Source: Rostrohypoxylon terebratum
Lineage: Eukaryota > Ascomycota > Sordariomycetes > Xylariales > Hypoxylaceae
Direction of reading: 5' to 3'
Length of the DNA: 64,000 nucleotides
NCBI GenBank assembly: GCA_022497145.1
Contig: MU385978.1
Location: forward strand, 1 to 64,000
Positions 10,060-21,314 of the stretch are shown here, one piece after another (the first letter of the stretch is position 1; each line of letters begins with the position of its first letter). The notes below the pieces were generated by a model. It saw only the letters and a list, made by a program, of their open reading frames with translations, ran no database searches and was not told where the DNA came from. The translations under genes were made by a program, and so were the position numbers.

Positions 10060-11577
10060 ATGGCATCTTCTCATAGACTAGCCTGGCGTTTCCTTTCCTC
10101 ACCAGCTAACCCACTTTCTGCCTCCAAACGAATTACCTCCCACCTTCGTCCCCGAATCGCCACGCGCCATGCCTCTACCTCGACAAACTCTCAACCGACA
10201 TCCCGCTTAAGGCCATGGATCTACACAGCTACCATCGCGGCAAGCGGATATCTAGTTTATGTCTATACTACCGACACGCGTGCCTTCATCCACCGCTACG
10301 TTGTACCCCCGCTTCTCCGTTTCGTTTATCCAGATGCCGAGGAAGCCCATAACGCGGCCGTCTCCTCCCTGAAGAACCTGTACAATCTTGGACTTCACCC
10401 TCGAGAGCGCGCCTCTGCCGCAGGATCGTCTGAGCTATCTATCTCCGTCTTCGGCTCACAACTGGTGAACCCGATCGGCATATCCGCAGGCTTGGACAAG
10501 CATGCTGAGATCCCAGATGCGCTGTTTGCGTTAGGAGCTGCCGTGGTCGAAGTTGGTGGTTGCACGCCCCGGCCTCAAGAGGGAAACCCTAAGCCACGCA
10601 TGTTCCGCATTCCCACCCTCGACGGACTGATCAACAGGTACGGATTGAACTCCCGCGGTGCTGATCACATGGCTATGCAACTGCGGGACCGGGTCAGACG
10701 ATTCGCGAGAAAGGTTGGATTGGACGAGGCAGGCGTCTTGAACGGAGAGGCTAAGGTGCCACCTGGAAGCTTGCTACCGGGTCGCATGTTACTTGTACAG
10801 ATCGCGAAGAATAAGGAGACGGACGAGCGGGACGTGGATGCTGTTAAGAGGGATTACGTTTACTGCGTGCAGCGACTTGCGCCATACGCCGACGTGCTCG
10901 TAGTCAACGTGAGCAGCCCCAACACGCCGGGCTTGCGGGACTTGCAGGCTGTGGAGCCCCTGACGCGGATACTGAGTGCGGTAGTCGACGAGGCAAAGAA
11001 GACGAACCGGAAGGAGAAGCCTAAGGTGATGGTCAAGGTCTCGCCGGACGAGGATGAAGATACCCAGATGGAAGGAATTGTGCAGGCGGTTTGGTCGAGT
11101 GGCGTTGATGGAGTGATTGTTGGGAACACGACGAAACGCCGGACTGGAATAATCCCGCCTCGAGTGAACATCACGGCAAAGGAAAATGTCACCTTGACCG
11201 AGACGGGTGGGTACTCTGGTCCGATGATGTTCGACTGCACACTAGATTTGGTGAAACGATACCGGAAAATGCTGGATGGCCAATCACTTCGATCTACTGT
11301 AGCTAAGGTTACGGCCGACGAGGCTGCCGATGCGAGCGTAACGGCTATCGAGGGAACTATTACCGGATTTTCTGAGAACGAATCGAAGACTAGTTCCAAC
11401 CAGCACCCGGAGCAAAAGACCATATTTGCTACGGGTGGAATCACCAACGGACGTGGGGCATTAGAGATGTTGAATGCCGGCGCAAGCGTCGCCATGATCT
11501 ACACAGGCCTTGTTTATGGGGGTGCCGGGACCGTAACCCGCATGAAGAGGGAAATGAAAGAGGAAGTGGCAGCATAA
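10060..11577 (+). CDS. URA9: Dihydroorotate dehydrogenase, mitochondrial class 2 (quinone)
   Basis: It oxidises dihydroorotate to orotate in de novo pyrimidine synthesis and passes electrons to ubiquinone at the inner mitochondrial membrane. The gene is a single 505-residue frame. The Arg/Ser-rich N-terminus looks like a mitochondrial presequence and is followed by one hydrophobic helix (about 50-68). Family landmarks follow: NPIGISAGLDKHAEIPDALF, EVGGCTPRPQEGNPKPRMFR, the catalytic-serine loop NVSSPNTPGLRDLQ, the lysine in VMVKVSPDEDED, VGNTTKRR, and the FMN phosphate site ATGGITNGRGALEMLNAGAS. A Ser/Thr/Ala-rich insertion of about 45 residues sits between SLRSTVAKV and the last FMN motif; such inserts occur in ascomycete enzymes. 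The symbol follows yeast usage for the mitochondrial form. Confidence 0.95.
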   Translation: MASSHRLAWRFLSSPANPLSASKRITSHLRPRIATRHASTSTNSQPTSRLRPWIYTATIAASGYLVYVYTTDTRAFIHRYVVPPLLRFVYPDAEEAHNAAVSSLKNLYNLGLHPRERASAAGSSELSISVFGSQLVNPIGISAGLDKHAEIPDALFALGAAVVEVGGCTPRPQEGNPKPRMFRIPTLDGLINRYGLNSRGADHMAMQLRDRVRRFARKVGLDEAGVLNGEAKVPPGSLLPGRMLLVQIAKNKETDERDVDAVKRDYVYCVQRLAPYADVLVVNVSSPNTPGLRDLQAVEPLTRILSAVVDEAKKTNRKEKPKVMVKVSPDEDEDTQMEGIVQAVWSSGVDGVIVGNTTKRRTGIIPPRVNITAKENVTLTETGGYSGPMMFDCTLDLVKRYRKMLDGQSLRSTVAKVTADEAADASVTAIEGTITGFSENESKTSSNQHPEQKTIFATGGITNGRGALEMLNAGASVAMIYTGLVYGGAGTVTRMKREMKEEVAA

Positions 11578-11861
11578 AAGTAGATAGGAAAGGCAAGAAG
11601 GGGCCAGTAAAATGTATGAGAACTATTGTACTATTATCACAATACATGCATGGTAGACGATTAGATGACACGGCCCAAGTCAAGACAGGCCTCAGTTGGA
11701 ACCTAATTATGTCGATATTTGTTTCTTTGAAGAGGCTATTGGGGTTCTAAGGAGATCTATTTGGTGTCATGTTTGTACAGAAGCTCGCCAAAGACGCTCT
11801 ATCCCAGCCGCCATCGCACCTCCCTGTGTATGTCTAGTCGATTTCACCAGCCAGGACTCGT

Positions 11862-12564
11862 TTAAAAGGGCTATATGAGTGTTACTAAAAGCTCCAAAGA
11901 GAACTGGCGAGAACTCACGTTGTCCGATGCAGGGATCTCCTTGATGAAGTAGCTGCCGACGAAAGGGACTTTTTGTAGGATGTCACTCTGTACTCTGGGA
12001 ATACCGGATGCGTAGAAGATGACGGCGAAGAGAGCTACACCTCCGAAAGCGCCGGACTTGAAGCCGCTGCATGTAGTTGCGTTAGTCCACCATCACTGCT
12101 TGTCTCGGAGAGACTTATATGATATAGAAAAGACAGAGCTCGAGCCCCGCGTATATAGAGAGCGAAGGAGGAGCTGGAGTGCTTACAGACTGCCCAGTTG
12201 CTTGAATGTCCAACCCGCAACATTTGGTTGGTAGTGGTACCTATTCATTCGCCCGAAATTAGCCTTTGGTCCAAAATTGTCGATATTCGAATCTGTGCGG
12301 CCGTTTCAAATTCCATGTCTTGCACTACGGATTGTTCGTTTTTGGGTCTAGGAGGATAGGATCCGGTGAGTTCGGTATGAGGGAGCACTGACTTTGGCCC
12401 ATAGGGACTCTTGTAGGACTGTGGTCGAATGGGGGTCTGCGGTTATTTCGGGTTAGTAAAGCAAGTGGCACAATTCTGTCCTAAGCTTGTGAATTTGAGG
12501 AAGCGCAGTAATTCGACGTTGTTTGAGCGCAAGAGCATTGAAATATCCATACCTGAAACACCAT
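11862..12564 (-). CDS. QCR10: Cytochrome bc1 complex subunit 10
   Basis: A small subunit of ubiquinol-cytochrome c reductase (complex III) in the inner mitochondrial membrane. Five tiny exons join in frame: 12564-12553, 12436-12393, 12240-12187, 12066-11919 and 11870-11862, coding for 88 residues. The spliced protein begins MVFQTPIRPQSYKSPYGPKY and has one membrane helix (GGVALFAVIFYASGIP). It ends with VPFVGSYFIKEIPASDNPF, the standard fungal QCR10 tail. The last exon codes only Pro-Phe-stop. Its position opposite MED4 gives a shared 457-bp upstream region. The exon structure is too broken for simple ORF calling. Confidence 0.9.
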
Positions 12565-13021
12565 CTTGGATTGTGGTAGAAGGGTGTCGATTCAAGGGAA
12601 GGTAAGCGTCAAACGTTTATTAGGACTTTTGGTGACAGCTTCAATTGCGGTTTTCAATGGGTTGGATTTCATTGGATCTCTTTGGATCTCTTTGGATCTC
12701 TTTGGATCTTATTGGAGCTTTGCGCAACATTCCTTGACGTCGGAGGAACCCGGTAACTTTTTGTCAGCCACAAAAGCCACATTATCCAGGCCCCTCCTAG
12801 GTACTAGTAAATAGTAAATACGTGCACACAAATATGCACCAAGACGTGTTTCACATGCACTATTCACTAATTGTATTCACTAATTGAATTCTTTACTCTA
12901 TTTGATATTTGATATACTTGTGTACATCACCTAAGCTTCTCACAAACAACATCGAAAGCTTACCTCGATTTTCAGAACAACTTCTCAAGATCTTCGCGCA
13001 CAACATTATTTGCCAGGAAAG
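12565..13021. promoter_or_regulatory. Divergent promoter region of QCR10 and MED4
   Basis: A 457-bp region between two divergent start codons. It contains five tandem 10-bp units (12671-12720) and an AT-rich part with TTCACTAATTG repeats near 12860-12890. Confidence 0.5.
12671..12720. repeat. 10-bp tandem repeat TTTGGATCTC, five copies
   Basis: Five head-to-tail units; the three central ones are identical and the outer two carry substitutions. It lies 107 bp upstream of the QCR10 start. Confidence 0.9.
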
Positions 13022-14095
13022 ATGGACAAGCAGCTCGACGTCTGTTTCGACCGCGTCGAGAAAGCGCTCAGCACGCTCGTTGATTCGATTTCGAAATACC
13101 ATCCCTCCGTACACCAAGTCAATGAACTAGGTCTCGCTGATATCGAGCTGAACAAGGGCCTGGAGGACCGTACGTCCACTTCTCTCTCTACATCTTTCAC
13201 GATGGCTTTCTATGTAGTTATTTATGAATTACACTAACAACACCGATTTCCAGTCCAAACACATCAATCCAACTACCGCCGCATCCAAGACCTACGCGCC
13301 GCGACCGCCAGTTTCGATGCGCAAATCAAGGAGACCCTCCGCCTGCTAGCTAATACACGCAAGGAGCTTGTTAGCGCACCAGCAACTGTCTTTCCGTCCG
13401 ACGTCCCCAGCTACGACATCAACTACGACGAGCTTCTCGCCTACGCGCGGCGCATCAGCAGGACCACCTTGCCCCCGGCCGCCATCATGTCCCCGGAGAC
13501 CACCCAAGCGAACTCGGGAGCAGAAACCGGCGTCGCGACACCCGCTGACGGCATAACCCCCAACGGCGCCCCAGCTCCTCAACCAAACGGCGTGCCTGTC
13601 GCAGACCCGTCCTCGCAACCGCCCAATCCCGCCGTAACGACCACGAACGCAGCGGGGGAAACCAATCTCACCGCCCTACCTGAAGAGTTGCAATGGCATA
13701 TGAACCCGTACAGCAACTTCTCCTTCGTGCCGTGGCCGCCCGAAGAAGAAGTGCGGCAGGGCGCGCTCTCCTCCCTCGCCTTCCTCTACGAGCAGGGCAT
13801 CGATGCAGAGAACTACGACCCGGAGACCGAGAAGCAGCGCAAGAGGCAAGAAGAGGAAGAAGCGAAGGCGGCGCAGGAGCGCGAGCGTCAGGAACGGGAG
13901 GAGCGCGAGCGCAGGGCGAGAGAGGAGCAGGCGCGCGTGCGGGCCGAGAGGGAGAAGGAGCAGCGGGAGGCTTGGCGACGCGCGAGCATTTCCGGCGGTG
14001 CGGGTGCGGGCGGACCTGGCGTGGCGAGCTCACCGGTGGGAGAGAAGAAGCAATTTCAGTTTATGGCGGATGATGACGAGGACGATGACGAGTAG
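13022..14095 (+). CDS. MED4: Mediator complex subunit 4
   Basis: MED4 belongs to the middle module of Mediator, which links activators to RNA polymerase II. Two exons, 13022-13169 and 13254-14095, join through a GTACGT...TTCCAG intron with an ACTAAC branch site, giving 329 residues. The N-terminus (MDKQLDVCFDRVEKAL, ISKYHPSV) and the block LQTHQSNYRRIQDLR...LRLLANTRKEL form the helical core. PSYDINYDELLAYARRISR...LPP is the MED4 hallmark. The middle is Pro/Ala/Asn rich, then a long Glu/Arg coiled coil (about residues 243-285) leads to an acidic end (ADDDEDDDE). I chose the ATG at 13022 over the one at 13010 because the family starts MDKQ. Confidence 0.93.
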
Positions 14096-15167
14096 GCCTC
14101 GAGAAGGCTTGGGCGGTAGTTGTTGTGTATGTACCGATCAAGGGCCCCCGAGCCAGCAGGGGAGTAGGCAGAGGGTAGGAATGATGTATCTAGACCTATC
14201 AGACCTATCAGACCTATCGGCATTTGAATGAAGTCGCTTGCTTAGGTAGGTATTTATGATAGGTTATGGCTGGTTCGGGGATACCACCTCGGAATTGAAA
14301 TAAATCCTAAATATTCATAACTTTTGACTAAGCTTGCTCAGAATACACGTCAAAGACCGCCGTATGAGGTGCTGTCTCAAGTGATAGAGTATCAGCTTCG
14401 AGAAGGTCTATCTAATGAGCCGGAATCGACCAGAATATTCGAGGTATAAATATCAACACCTCGTTCCAAACTCCGGAATACACAACTTCTACCAGAATCT
14501 ACAATGAAGTGGTAGGTAGGTAGCTGGCTGGATTGTAAACTGCATCATGGATTGATCTAATCAATAATACTCGCGTAAAAAGTGATCCTTTGAGGGTTCG
14601 TAGGTGCATGTAGAACTACTTTCCGCCAGAAATATTCGCACAATCTTGGAATTATTCTCTCAAGTATTAACGGATTACCGCCATGGCACAGAGGGAACCA
14701 AAACTCTTACAACAACCGGGCAGCATTAGTAAAGAATATTATAATGATCACACTGCACCTAGAATACCCATAAAGAGTCCGGCAATTATGAAGTTTATTG
14801 ATATTTTCCGAGTACTCAGGATGACCAAGTCGTCGATGCCCACCCCAGCTCCACCGGGGTCGGAAGACTTTTCCTCCCGTTCTATTCATGACATGTGAGA
14901 GCCCTCCTTAACCTGGAAGAACGCCTCCTAGAAACGCCGGGATCTTTTGGTGCTCATAGACCACTTATGCAACTCATCAAAATCTCATCTCGCCCCATGT
15001 TGGTAATGTCGCAAAGACGGCGTGCGAAGAAATAACGCCGATTGTACATGTATATAGTACAGTATTCGAGTACACACCCAGTCTCCCGCCTCGAACAGCG
15101 AAGCATCCTAGCCTCCTTCCACTCCCGCCTGTTCCTTCTTGTCGCCCGCTGAGAGTCGCCAAGTGAC
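14096..15167. other. Convergent intergenic region
   Basis: About 1.07 kb between MED4 and the EMP70-type gene. It holds a threefold 9-bp repeat (14192-14218) in the MED4 3' region. An open frame at 14683-14898 has a good start context but no known motif and was not called as a gene. Confidence 0.5.
14192..14218. repeat. 9-bp tandem repeat AGACCTATC, three copies
   Basis: Three perfect units directly downstream of MED4, probably in its 3' untranslated region. Confidence 0.85.
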
Positions 15168-17172
15168 TTAGTCGATCTTGATGGATGCGTAGATTTTCTG
15201 CGTAAACCACCAGCTCGAAAAGAATCCAATAGACCCTGCTATGATGTTAGTATGCTGATTGGAGGCATCGGAAGCTCGAAGACATACCTGTCAAGATGAA
15301 GAATAAGAAGGAAAGCAAAGCGCTATAGCCGATGTATAGCACCGTGCCAGATAAGCCGCCCAATGACAACTTGCTAATCAAGTATATCAAGGCATTTGCG
15401 AAGATGTAGCCGGCGCTCATGCCGGCTGCAAGGAAAGAACGCCACTGCCAATGGTAGTTCTCGGCGCATAGCAAGAAATACACCATAAGAACGGTGACCG
15501 CGGCGCATGTAATGATCATAAGACCGTAACATAGGAAGAGGAAGCCAAACATGTAGTAGATCTTGCTAAACCATATCGAGCTCATGATAAAGTAGAGTTC
15601 GACGAAGATTGCGCCGAAAGGCAAAATGCCCACAAGCAACATGCTGGGGATCGGCTTTAGGTAGGTTGTAGCGGGGGGGATCTGTCGTGGGATCTGGTTG
15701 GTTCGGACAGGAGGTTCGACTGCTGGTGCGCGGAATCCGAGCCACGAACCGCTCACTGAAAGGGGAATTGAGATAATAAACCAAATGCCGATAATAACCA
15801 GCATAGTAGTGAACGGGACAGCACCAGCAGCCCCGTTAGCCCAGAGGAAAAGGTTCAGGAAGAAGAATGTCGAAAAGACGATGCCGGGGACAAGGAGAGG
15901 TGTCAATCCAATGTTGAGCTTCCACTTCTCGCCGTTCATCGACTTATACACTCTTGCGGAAACATAGCCACCTACAAAACTGAGGAGGGTGTAAAGAATG
16001 ATCATAATCGTTCCGAGCGATCCGCGGTTTGAAGGGGACAGAAAACCTAGCAAGGCAAAACAGATGGTGAAGCCGGTCATAACAAATAGCTGAGCACCAT
16101 TACCAAGGAAGACAGATAAGAGGAGCGGGTGCGACGGAGTTCGGAAAACATCTCCGTGAACCAACTTCCAGCCTGAATCTTCTTGAACACCATCTTCCAG
16201 AGCCGAAGTCCCAGAGAGGTCTTCAAGGTTGATCTGGTCCAGTCGGTTGTATCTTGCTATATCCTTCTTGAGGGCCCGGAAGAGGACAGAAGTGACGGTG
16301 ACAGTCAGAAAGATAACCACGACTGCCGAGTTAACCAAGGAGAACCAATGAATCTTGGGGTCGAACACATGCAGGTATTTGTCCCATCGCGTAGCCCAGG
16401 CAGTTGGCGACTCGGTCCAGTAGACGCTGTAGGTAAATGTCACTTCGGTCTCGGCGCCAGCATCTTCCATAAGAACCACGGGTGGTGTTTGATTGTCCTG
16501 GCACTGTTCCACGAGGTTGTCGCCCTTGTATGCCTTGGATGAAGGTTGGACAATGACGCCGACTACTCTCAACTGATCTTCTTTTCCATTGACTTTATGA
16601 TACTCAACCACGATATCATAATGGTTGTTAAAGAACGTCGGGCCGTCAGGATCGGTTGTGGAGATAGTTCCCATAGCAAATCCGGGGCTATAAAACGTCG
16701 TTCCAGTAAGGTCATCGAGGAGATGTTGGCCAGCTGGTAAACCGTCCACTAGCCAGTTCAGGGCATAACCTTGCATGATTCGTTTGTTGACAAAATGTGC
16801 TGATGGCATGTCGTACTTCGCGGAACATAACTTCTTGCAAGTCTCGTTCTTATTCATGTTTAGTTCGAAGGGCGAGGTCATGATCCGATCACCAAATAGA
16901 ATACTTCCTAGGCTCTCGGATACGTAGGATGGGCCTCCTTCAGGTTGGCAAAACTGAAACCTCTCATTGTAGTAATCGTACGACATGACGGAGTGGAGGA
17001 GCGCATCTTGGGCGGCGACGGGTTTGATGCTGTTAACATAAAGGGGGACCTTGTCGCCCTGCTTGTAGGATGTTGGCGCGACACCAGGGAGGTAGAAAGA
17101 GGTCGCGAGCTGCGGGAGGGCCAACAGCGCAGAGCAGAACGCCCAGGATGGCGCAAACGTTCTCGACTTCAT
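15168..17172 (-). CDS. EMP70 / transmembrane 9 superfamily protein (nonaspanin)
   Basis: TM9 proteins act in the Golgi and endosomes in membrane sorting and cell adhesion. Two exons, 17172-15288 and 15235-15168, give 650 residues. A signal peptide (about 1-25) leads into the luminal EMP70 domain (FYLPGVAPTSY, GDKVPLYVNSI, YYNERFQFC, GSILFGDRI, GYALNWLVDGLPAG). Nine hydrophobic segments follow, with TMLVIIGIWFIISIPLS and YFIMSSIWFSKIYYMFGFLF among them. Without splicing the frame ends in a spurious tail; the second exon supplies GSIGFFSSWWFTQKIYASIKID. The final K-x-D matches the COPI-binding K-x-D/E motif known to keep TM9 proteins in the Golgi. It lies divergent to LCP5. Confidence 0.93.
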
Positions 17173-18019
17173 CGTGGACTATTTATGACATCGAGCCTTG
17201 GTTTATGGTCAACAAGAGTTTTCACAAAGTATCGATTCAATCAAAGGAAGCTAGCTGGCGGTGGTGGTGTAGTAACTGTAGTAACTGTAGTAACTGTAGT
17301 AACTGGGCGGATGAATGGATATTTGGATATTAGGTAGGCAACGAAATTGTTATTGTGAACTTACGTATAACCAAATACCGTAAGAGAAGGATTCGAGACC
17401 AATCACGGAGCACAAAGGCTCGTCTGACTGGATTGTACAGGGAGACTCAATTTATTGAAGATGTTGAGTTTGTAGGAGGAATTAATTAAGATGAATGTAA
17501 GTGTTATTAGAAGATCATGTCAAATGACGACTAGCGCAAGAACAACTCGGTTAGAAGAAAGTTTTGACGATGGTTTCAAGTTTCAAATCTCAAATAGTAA
17601 AGTCCAAGTTCGAGATCTAAAGTAGCATATCTACGATTCATAAAATTTAGTTTAGGTTAGGAGCTCATTACACCGAATGCACTGAATGAATGAGATTATG
17701 ATGTGGATACTTCCGAGCCAGCTGTCCCCAAGAAATTGCCCAGTGTCTTAGTCATTCAAAGTGGGGACTAAAGTTCTGGACCTTGGGGGTACCTGTACGC
17801 ATTCGACAGGGGGTGACAGTATTAGCCAATGAGATAACGTTTTTAACCCAGGATCTCTTATCCTTATACTTATCCTTATCGCTTTAATATACTGGAACCA
17901 AAACTTTTTTTTTTCCCCATTCATTTTCAAGAAATCGAATTGGAGCTTTACAACTTTTGTGCAAGAATACCTAAACATCGCAGCACCGACGAGAAGCTTT
18001 CGCCTGTGCCGCCACAACA
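17173..18019. promoter_or_regulatory. Divergent promoter region of the TM9 gene and LCP5
   Basis: An 847-bp region between two divergent start codons. It holds four copies of TAGTAACTG (17270-17305) and a CTTATCCTTATC run near 17868-17880. A poly-T/C tract lies about 100 bp before the LCP5 start. Confidence 0.5.
17270..17305. repeat. 9-bp tandem repeat TAGTAACTG, four copies
   Basis: Four perfect head-to-tail units about 100 bp upstream of the TM9 gene start codon. Confidence 0.9.
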
Positions 18020-19153
18020 ATGGCTGCTCCCGCGTCACTTCCAGTTTTACTTGACTCGCTAACAAATTCATTAACATCTGCATGCGAAGCGACTCCCAAG
18101 ATTTCCGGCATCGAACCTACCAAAGACGGAGTGTCCCTCCTCGACGTCAAAAATGAGCTTCTCCTCTCCTACCTGCAGAACCTCGTCTTTTTAATACTTA
18201 TTAAAATACGAAACGCCAAAAACACTGGTTCAGATAGTTCGAAGGAAGAAAACAACACAGATCTCTCAAATGTGGTGAAAAAATTAGTCGAATTGCGACT
18301 GTACTTGGACAAGGGAGTCAGGCCTCTCGAAGAGAAATTACAATTCCAACTTGACAAGATCCTACGCGCCGTCGAGGATGCGGATCGCATTGCTTCACAA
18401 GCCGCCAACGAGGCCGAGTCGGAGTCTGAATCAGAGTCAGAGTCAGAGAAAAGCGACGGTTCCGAAAGCGAACGACCGACTAAACCCGCATTTGACATCT
18501 CAGCTAAGCGATTCGCCCCAAATTTCAGCAACTTCGCGGCGCCCTCGAACCCTGTCGGTATGACCGCAGCTGCCACGACACAAGACAAGACAGGCGCATA
18601 CCGTCCACCTAAGATTACCCCAACTGTCATGCCTACTGCCGAGCGAAGAGAGCGGGGCGAACGGCGCCCGATGAAGTCCGCAACTATGGACGAGTATATT
18701 TCTAATGAGCTATCGACGATGCCGGTCGCAGAACCCAGCGTCGGAACTACCATCATGTCCGGTGGCCGGAAGATGAAGACGGCCTCGGAGCGACAAGAGG
18801 AAGAACACAGGCGCGAATACGAAGAATCCAATTTCGTGCGATTGCCAAAGGAGAGCAAGAAGGAGCGCGCTAAGCGCAACAAGATGGAGGGACGCAGCTC
18901 ACGCATGCAATTCGGCGGCGAGGAATGGCGAGACCTAGGTGAAGGCGTGGACCGAATCAATCGGTTAACTAGGCAGAAAGAGGGTGGCCGAGGTACCAAG
19001 GCTTTGTTAGAAAAGAGTAGGAAGAGGGCTAGGGAGACAGTGGACAGCGCTCGCGGAAGTGGTCACAGTGCTGGCACTCGGGAAATAGGGGAACGATTCA
19101 ATAAGCGCGTCAAGGTTATGGAAGGCGGGCGCAGAGACCGAGGGAAACGTTAA
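18020..19153 (+). CDS. LCP5: U3 snoRNP-associated Sas10/Utp3/neuroguidin family protein (LCP5)
   Basis: The yeast family member is needed for early 18S rRNA processing in the nucleolus. The gene is one frame of 377 residues. The N-terminal Sas10/Utp3 domain covers about residues 25-110 (GVSLLDVKNELLLSYLQNLV and VVKKLVELRLYLDKGVRPLE). A Ser/Glu repeat (ESESESESE) follows near residue 135, then KRFAPNFSNF, the conserved block AYRPPKITPTVMP, and the segment RREYEESNFVRLP typical of the family. The C-terminus is strongly basic (KKERAKRNKMEG, KSRKRARE, RRDRGKR) and would carry nuclear and nucleolar targeting signals. Confidence 0.9.
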   Translation: MAAPASLPVLLDSLTNSLTSACEATPKISGIEPTKDGVSLLDVKNELLLSYLQNLVFLILIKIRNAKNTGSDSSKEENNTDLSNVVKKLVELRLYLDKGVRPLEEKLQFQLDKILRAVEDADRIASQAANEAESESESESESEKSDGSESERPTKPAFDISAKRFAPNFSNFAAPSNPVGMTAAATTQDKTGAYRPPKITPTVMPTAERRERGERRPMKSATMDEYISNELSTMPVAEPSVGTTIMSGGRKMKTASERQEEEHRREYEESNFVRLPKESKKERAKRNKMEGRSSRMQFGGEEWRDLGEGVDRINRLTRQKEGGRGTKALLEKSRKRARETVDSARGSGHSAGTREIGERFNKRVKVMEGGRRDRGKR

Positions 19154-19491
19154 AATTCATACATAAGTATCAGTTTGATTGTCTACTAATAGGTACTTTT
19201 TTTTTGGTGTCTAACTAATTTCCTTGTGAAATTTCTCGCAATATTTCCTCCTGTAACTCAGCATCATCATTGAAACTTGAACCTTGCGGGGATTGTGTTT
19301 GAAGGGTTTTCTAGATTCGATAAAGCAAATGTAGGACCCTAGATTGACGACGCTATTCCGCGACATCCATCCACAACGCCTCCTCATCTATCTGACGAAC
19401 TATCTCACGAACCTCATCAACACATTCTCTAAAATTCCCGGCGACAAAATGATGTTTCTTCTTGCGGGTTACACTTTCAAACAAAGCTCCC
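19154..19491. other. Convergent 3' region of LCP5 and the monooxygenase
   Basis: A 338-bp region with a poly-T run near 19197-19205, likely shared 3' untranslated DNA. Confidence 0.5.
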
Positions 19492-21314
19492 CTAAAAACT
19501 TCTCCCAATGTCTCTACCTTCATCATCAGCCTCTGCAAATCTCATGCCGTTACGGATCTGATCTTCGGCGAGCACCACCCGCTTAGGTAGTGCAAAGCCC
19601 AAGCCGAAGAACACGAAGGTAGCCCATTTCCATCTAAATGGGTTGATGGTGACACAGAAAAAGAACCACCAGAGTAGCTCAAGGTAAGTGAAAAAATCGA
19701 AGGCGCCGGTTGGGGATGTGGCTTTGAGGAACTTGGTCATGTCAATCCATCGTTCCATCCAAAACGTAGACGGTCGCGTTAGAGGGTCAACAAGGAACAT
19801 GAGAAGGATCCGCGTATAGATGCCAATATGCCAGTTGCCGACCGTGCCAATGGCGGATAAATAAGTGCAGTTGATGGCAGAAATTGAAGGATGCTCTGGA
19901 GGGAAAGTTTGGAGATACCAGTTCGGAGGTCCATACGATCCGATAAAACATTCATCAGGGAGGAAGTTCAAGGACGGTCTCTTGAATCCGGTAGCCATGA
20001 CAACCATATCGCCCTTGATTTCCGTCTTTCGACCAGGACCTCCTTTCGGTACTCTCTTATCTCTCTTATTCACAAGGACACCGGACTCTGTGAAGCTCTC
20101 AATATCACATCGAATCCATTCGGCTTTACCAGAGCGGAGCTTGTCCATGATGTCTGAATTGACCATGGGCGTATCCATGAAAATGCCCTTGTCGTTCGGC
20201 GCTAGATCTTGCAGGTCCCGGTAAAAGAAGTTCCTGAGCAGTGTTTCTGGAATCACAGACAATAAGGTCTCCTGGCCCCAGATATTGAGAGAAAGGAGAA
20301 TGTCGATGATCCAGTTTCGGGGAATGATCCACTTGTCGCTGCGTGAGAGGATGTATATCTTCGAGGCTCCCTCTTCCTACAGAATTCATACCTCATCAGT
20401 GCCGAGTACGCGAGATATGCCTGGGTAGATAGTTGGAAATACGTACGGAAGCATATTCTAGTGCCTCAACAGCAGAAGCGCCACCACCAATGACGATCAT
20501 GGTCTTTTCCTTGGCATCAACACTACATTTCTATTAGTGGTGATTCGCTCTGTCATGAGAAGGTGGTATATCGGTACCCGGTTAATCTACTTGAATGGTG
20601 TATTTCTCCCTGGAAACTGTCCATACCGTCCATTCGAGGCATCTTCGGATCCCCGCAAGTTCCTACGGCGGCAATCACACCTTCGAACTCACCATTGTTT
20701 GGGGTATTGACGACCCAGCGACCCTTCTCATCTTGGTAGACCTTTTCGACATTCACGTTGAATTTTGTTTTGGTATCTAGGCCGTATCGCTTCCATAGCT
20801 GTCTGACTTGGCTGATGATCTGCTGTCTGTCTGGATAACCGCGTTGCCATTTAACGGACGGGTGAAATCTGTACATGAAAGAATGAATTTGAAGACTGGA
20901 GGTGTTGTTGACTTTCTGTTATGAATAGTGTTATCAGTAACTAGGTCTGGAAAACAGAGTTAGGCCGCTTACGCTCCAAATGCCTCCTAAGCTATTCTGA
21001 TCACCGGCCTCAAAAATAGTAACGTCAAATCCATGACCGATACAATGAGCTGCCGATGTCACACCAGTGATACCAGCTCCGATGATAGCAACCTTTGGCC
21101 TTCTCAACCGAGTATTCGGTGCAGGAGGGGTTGGGGAGAATAGTTTACTGGCGAACCATTGGAAAACCTCGAATAGGAACAAGAGTTGCCATTGAACTAT
21201 CTCAGAGACGAAACGAACTGGATGCCGGATGGGGTTGTCTAAGCTCGCGATCGCTTTATGAAGTCCAACTCGAAGTTGAAACAGAGCTTCGGACGCTATA
21301 CCTTGAGATGTCAT
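19492..21314 (-). CDS. Flavin-containing monooxygenase (FMO-like)
   Basis: An FAD- and NADPH-dependent oxygenase; the substrate cannot be inferred. Four exons, 21314-20973, 20915-20578, 20522-20447 and 20376-19492, join in frame to 546 residues. The FAD Rossmann motif VAIIGAGITGVTSAAH is near residue 76. FQGEIHHS fits the FMO motif F-x-G-x-x-x-H, IVIGGGASAVEALEYAS is the NADPH fold, and MVVMATGF is the conserved ATG motif. The N-terminus has one hydrophobic stretch and the C-terminal third is aromatic and hydrophobic (ELLWWFFFCVTINPF), suggesting membrane association. No biosynthetic cluster genes adjoin it, so a role in detoxification or lipid or sterol metabolism is only a guess. Confidence 0.88.

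Noticed and set aside
10860..11495. 211-codon minus-strand frame
   Set aside because: Shadow of the DHODH coding strand; its composition mirrors that gene.
13668..14231. Long Arg/Ala-rich frames on both strands
   Set aside because: Shadows of the Glu/Arg coiled coil of MED4.
14683..14898. 71-codon plus-strand frame with good start context
   Set aside because: No motif, lies within the likely 3' region of the TM9 gene, and no convincing splice partner was found.
18169..18999. 276-codon minus-strand frame
   Set aside because: Antisense shadow of LCP5.
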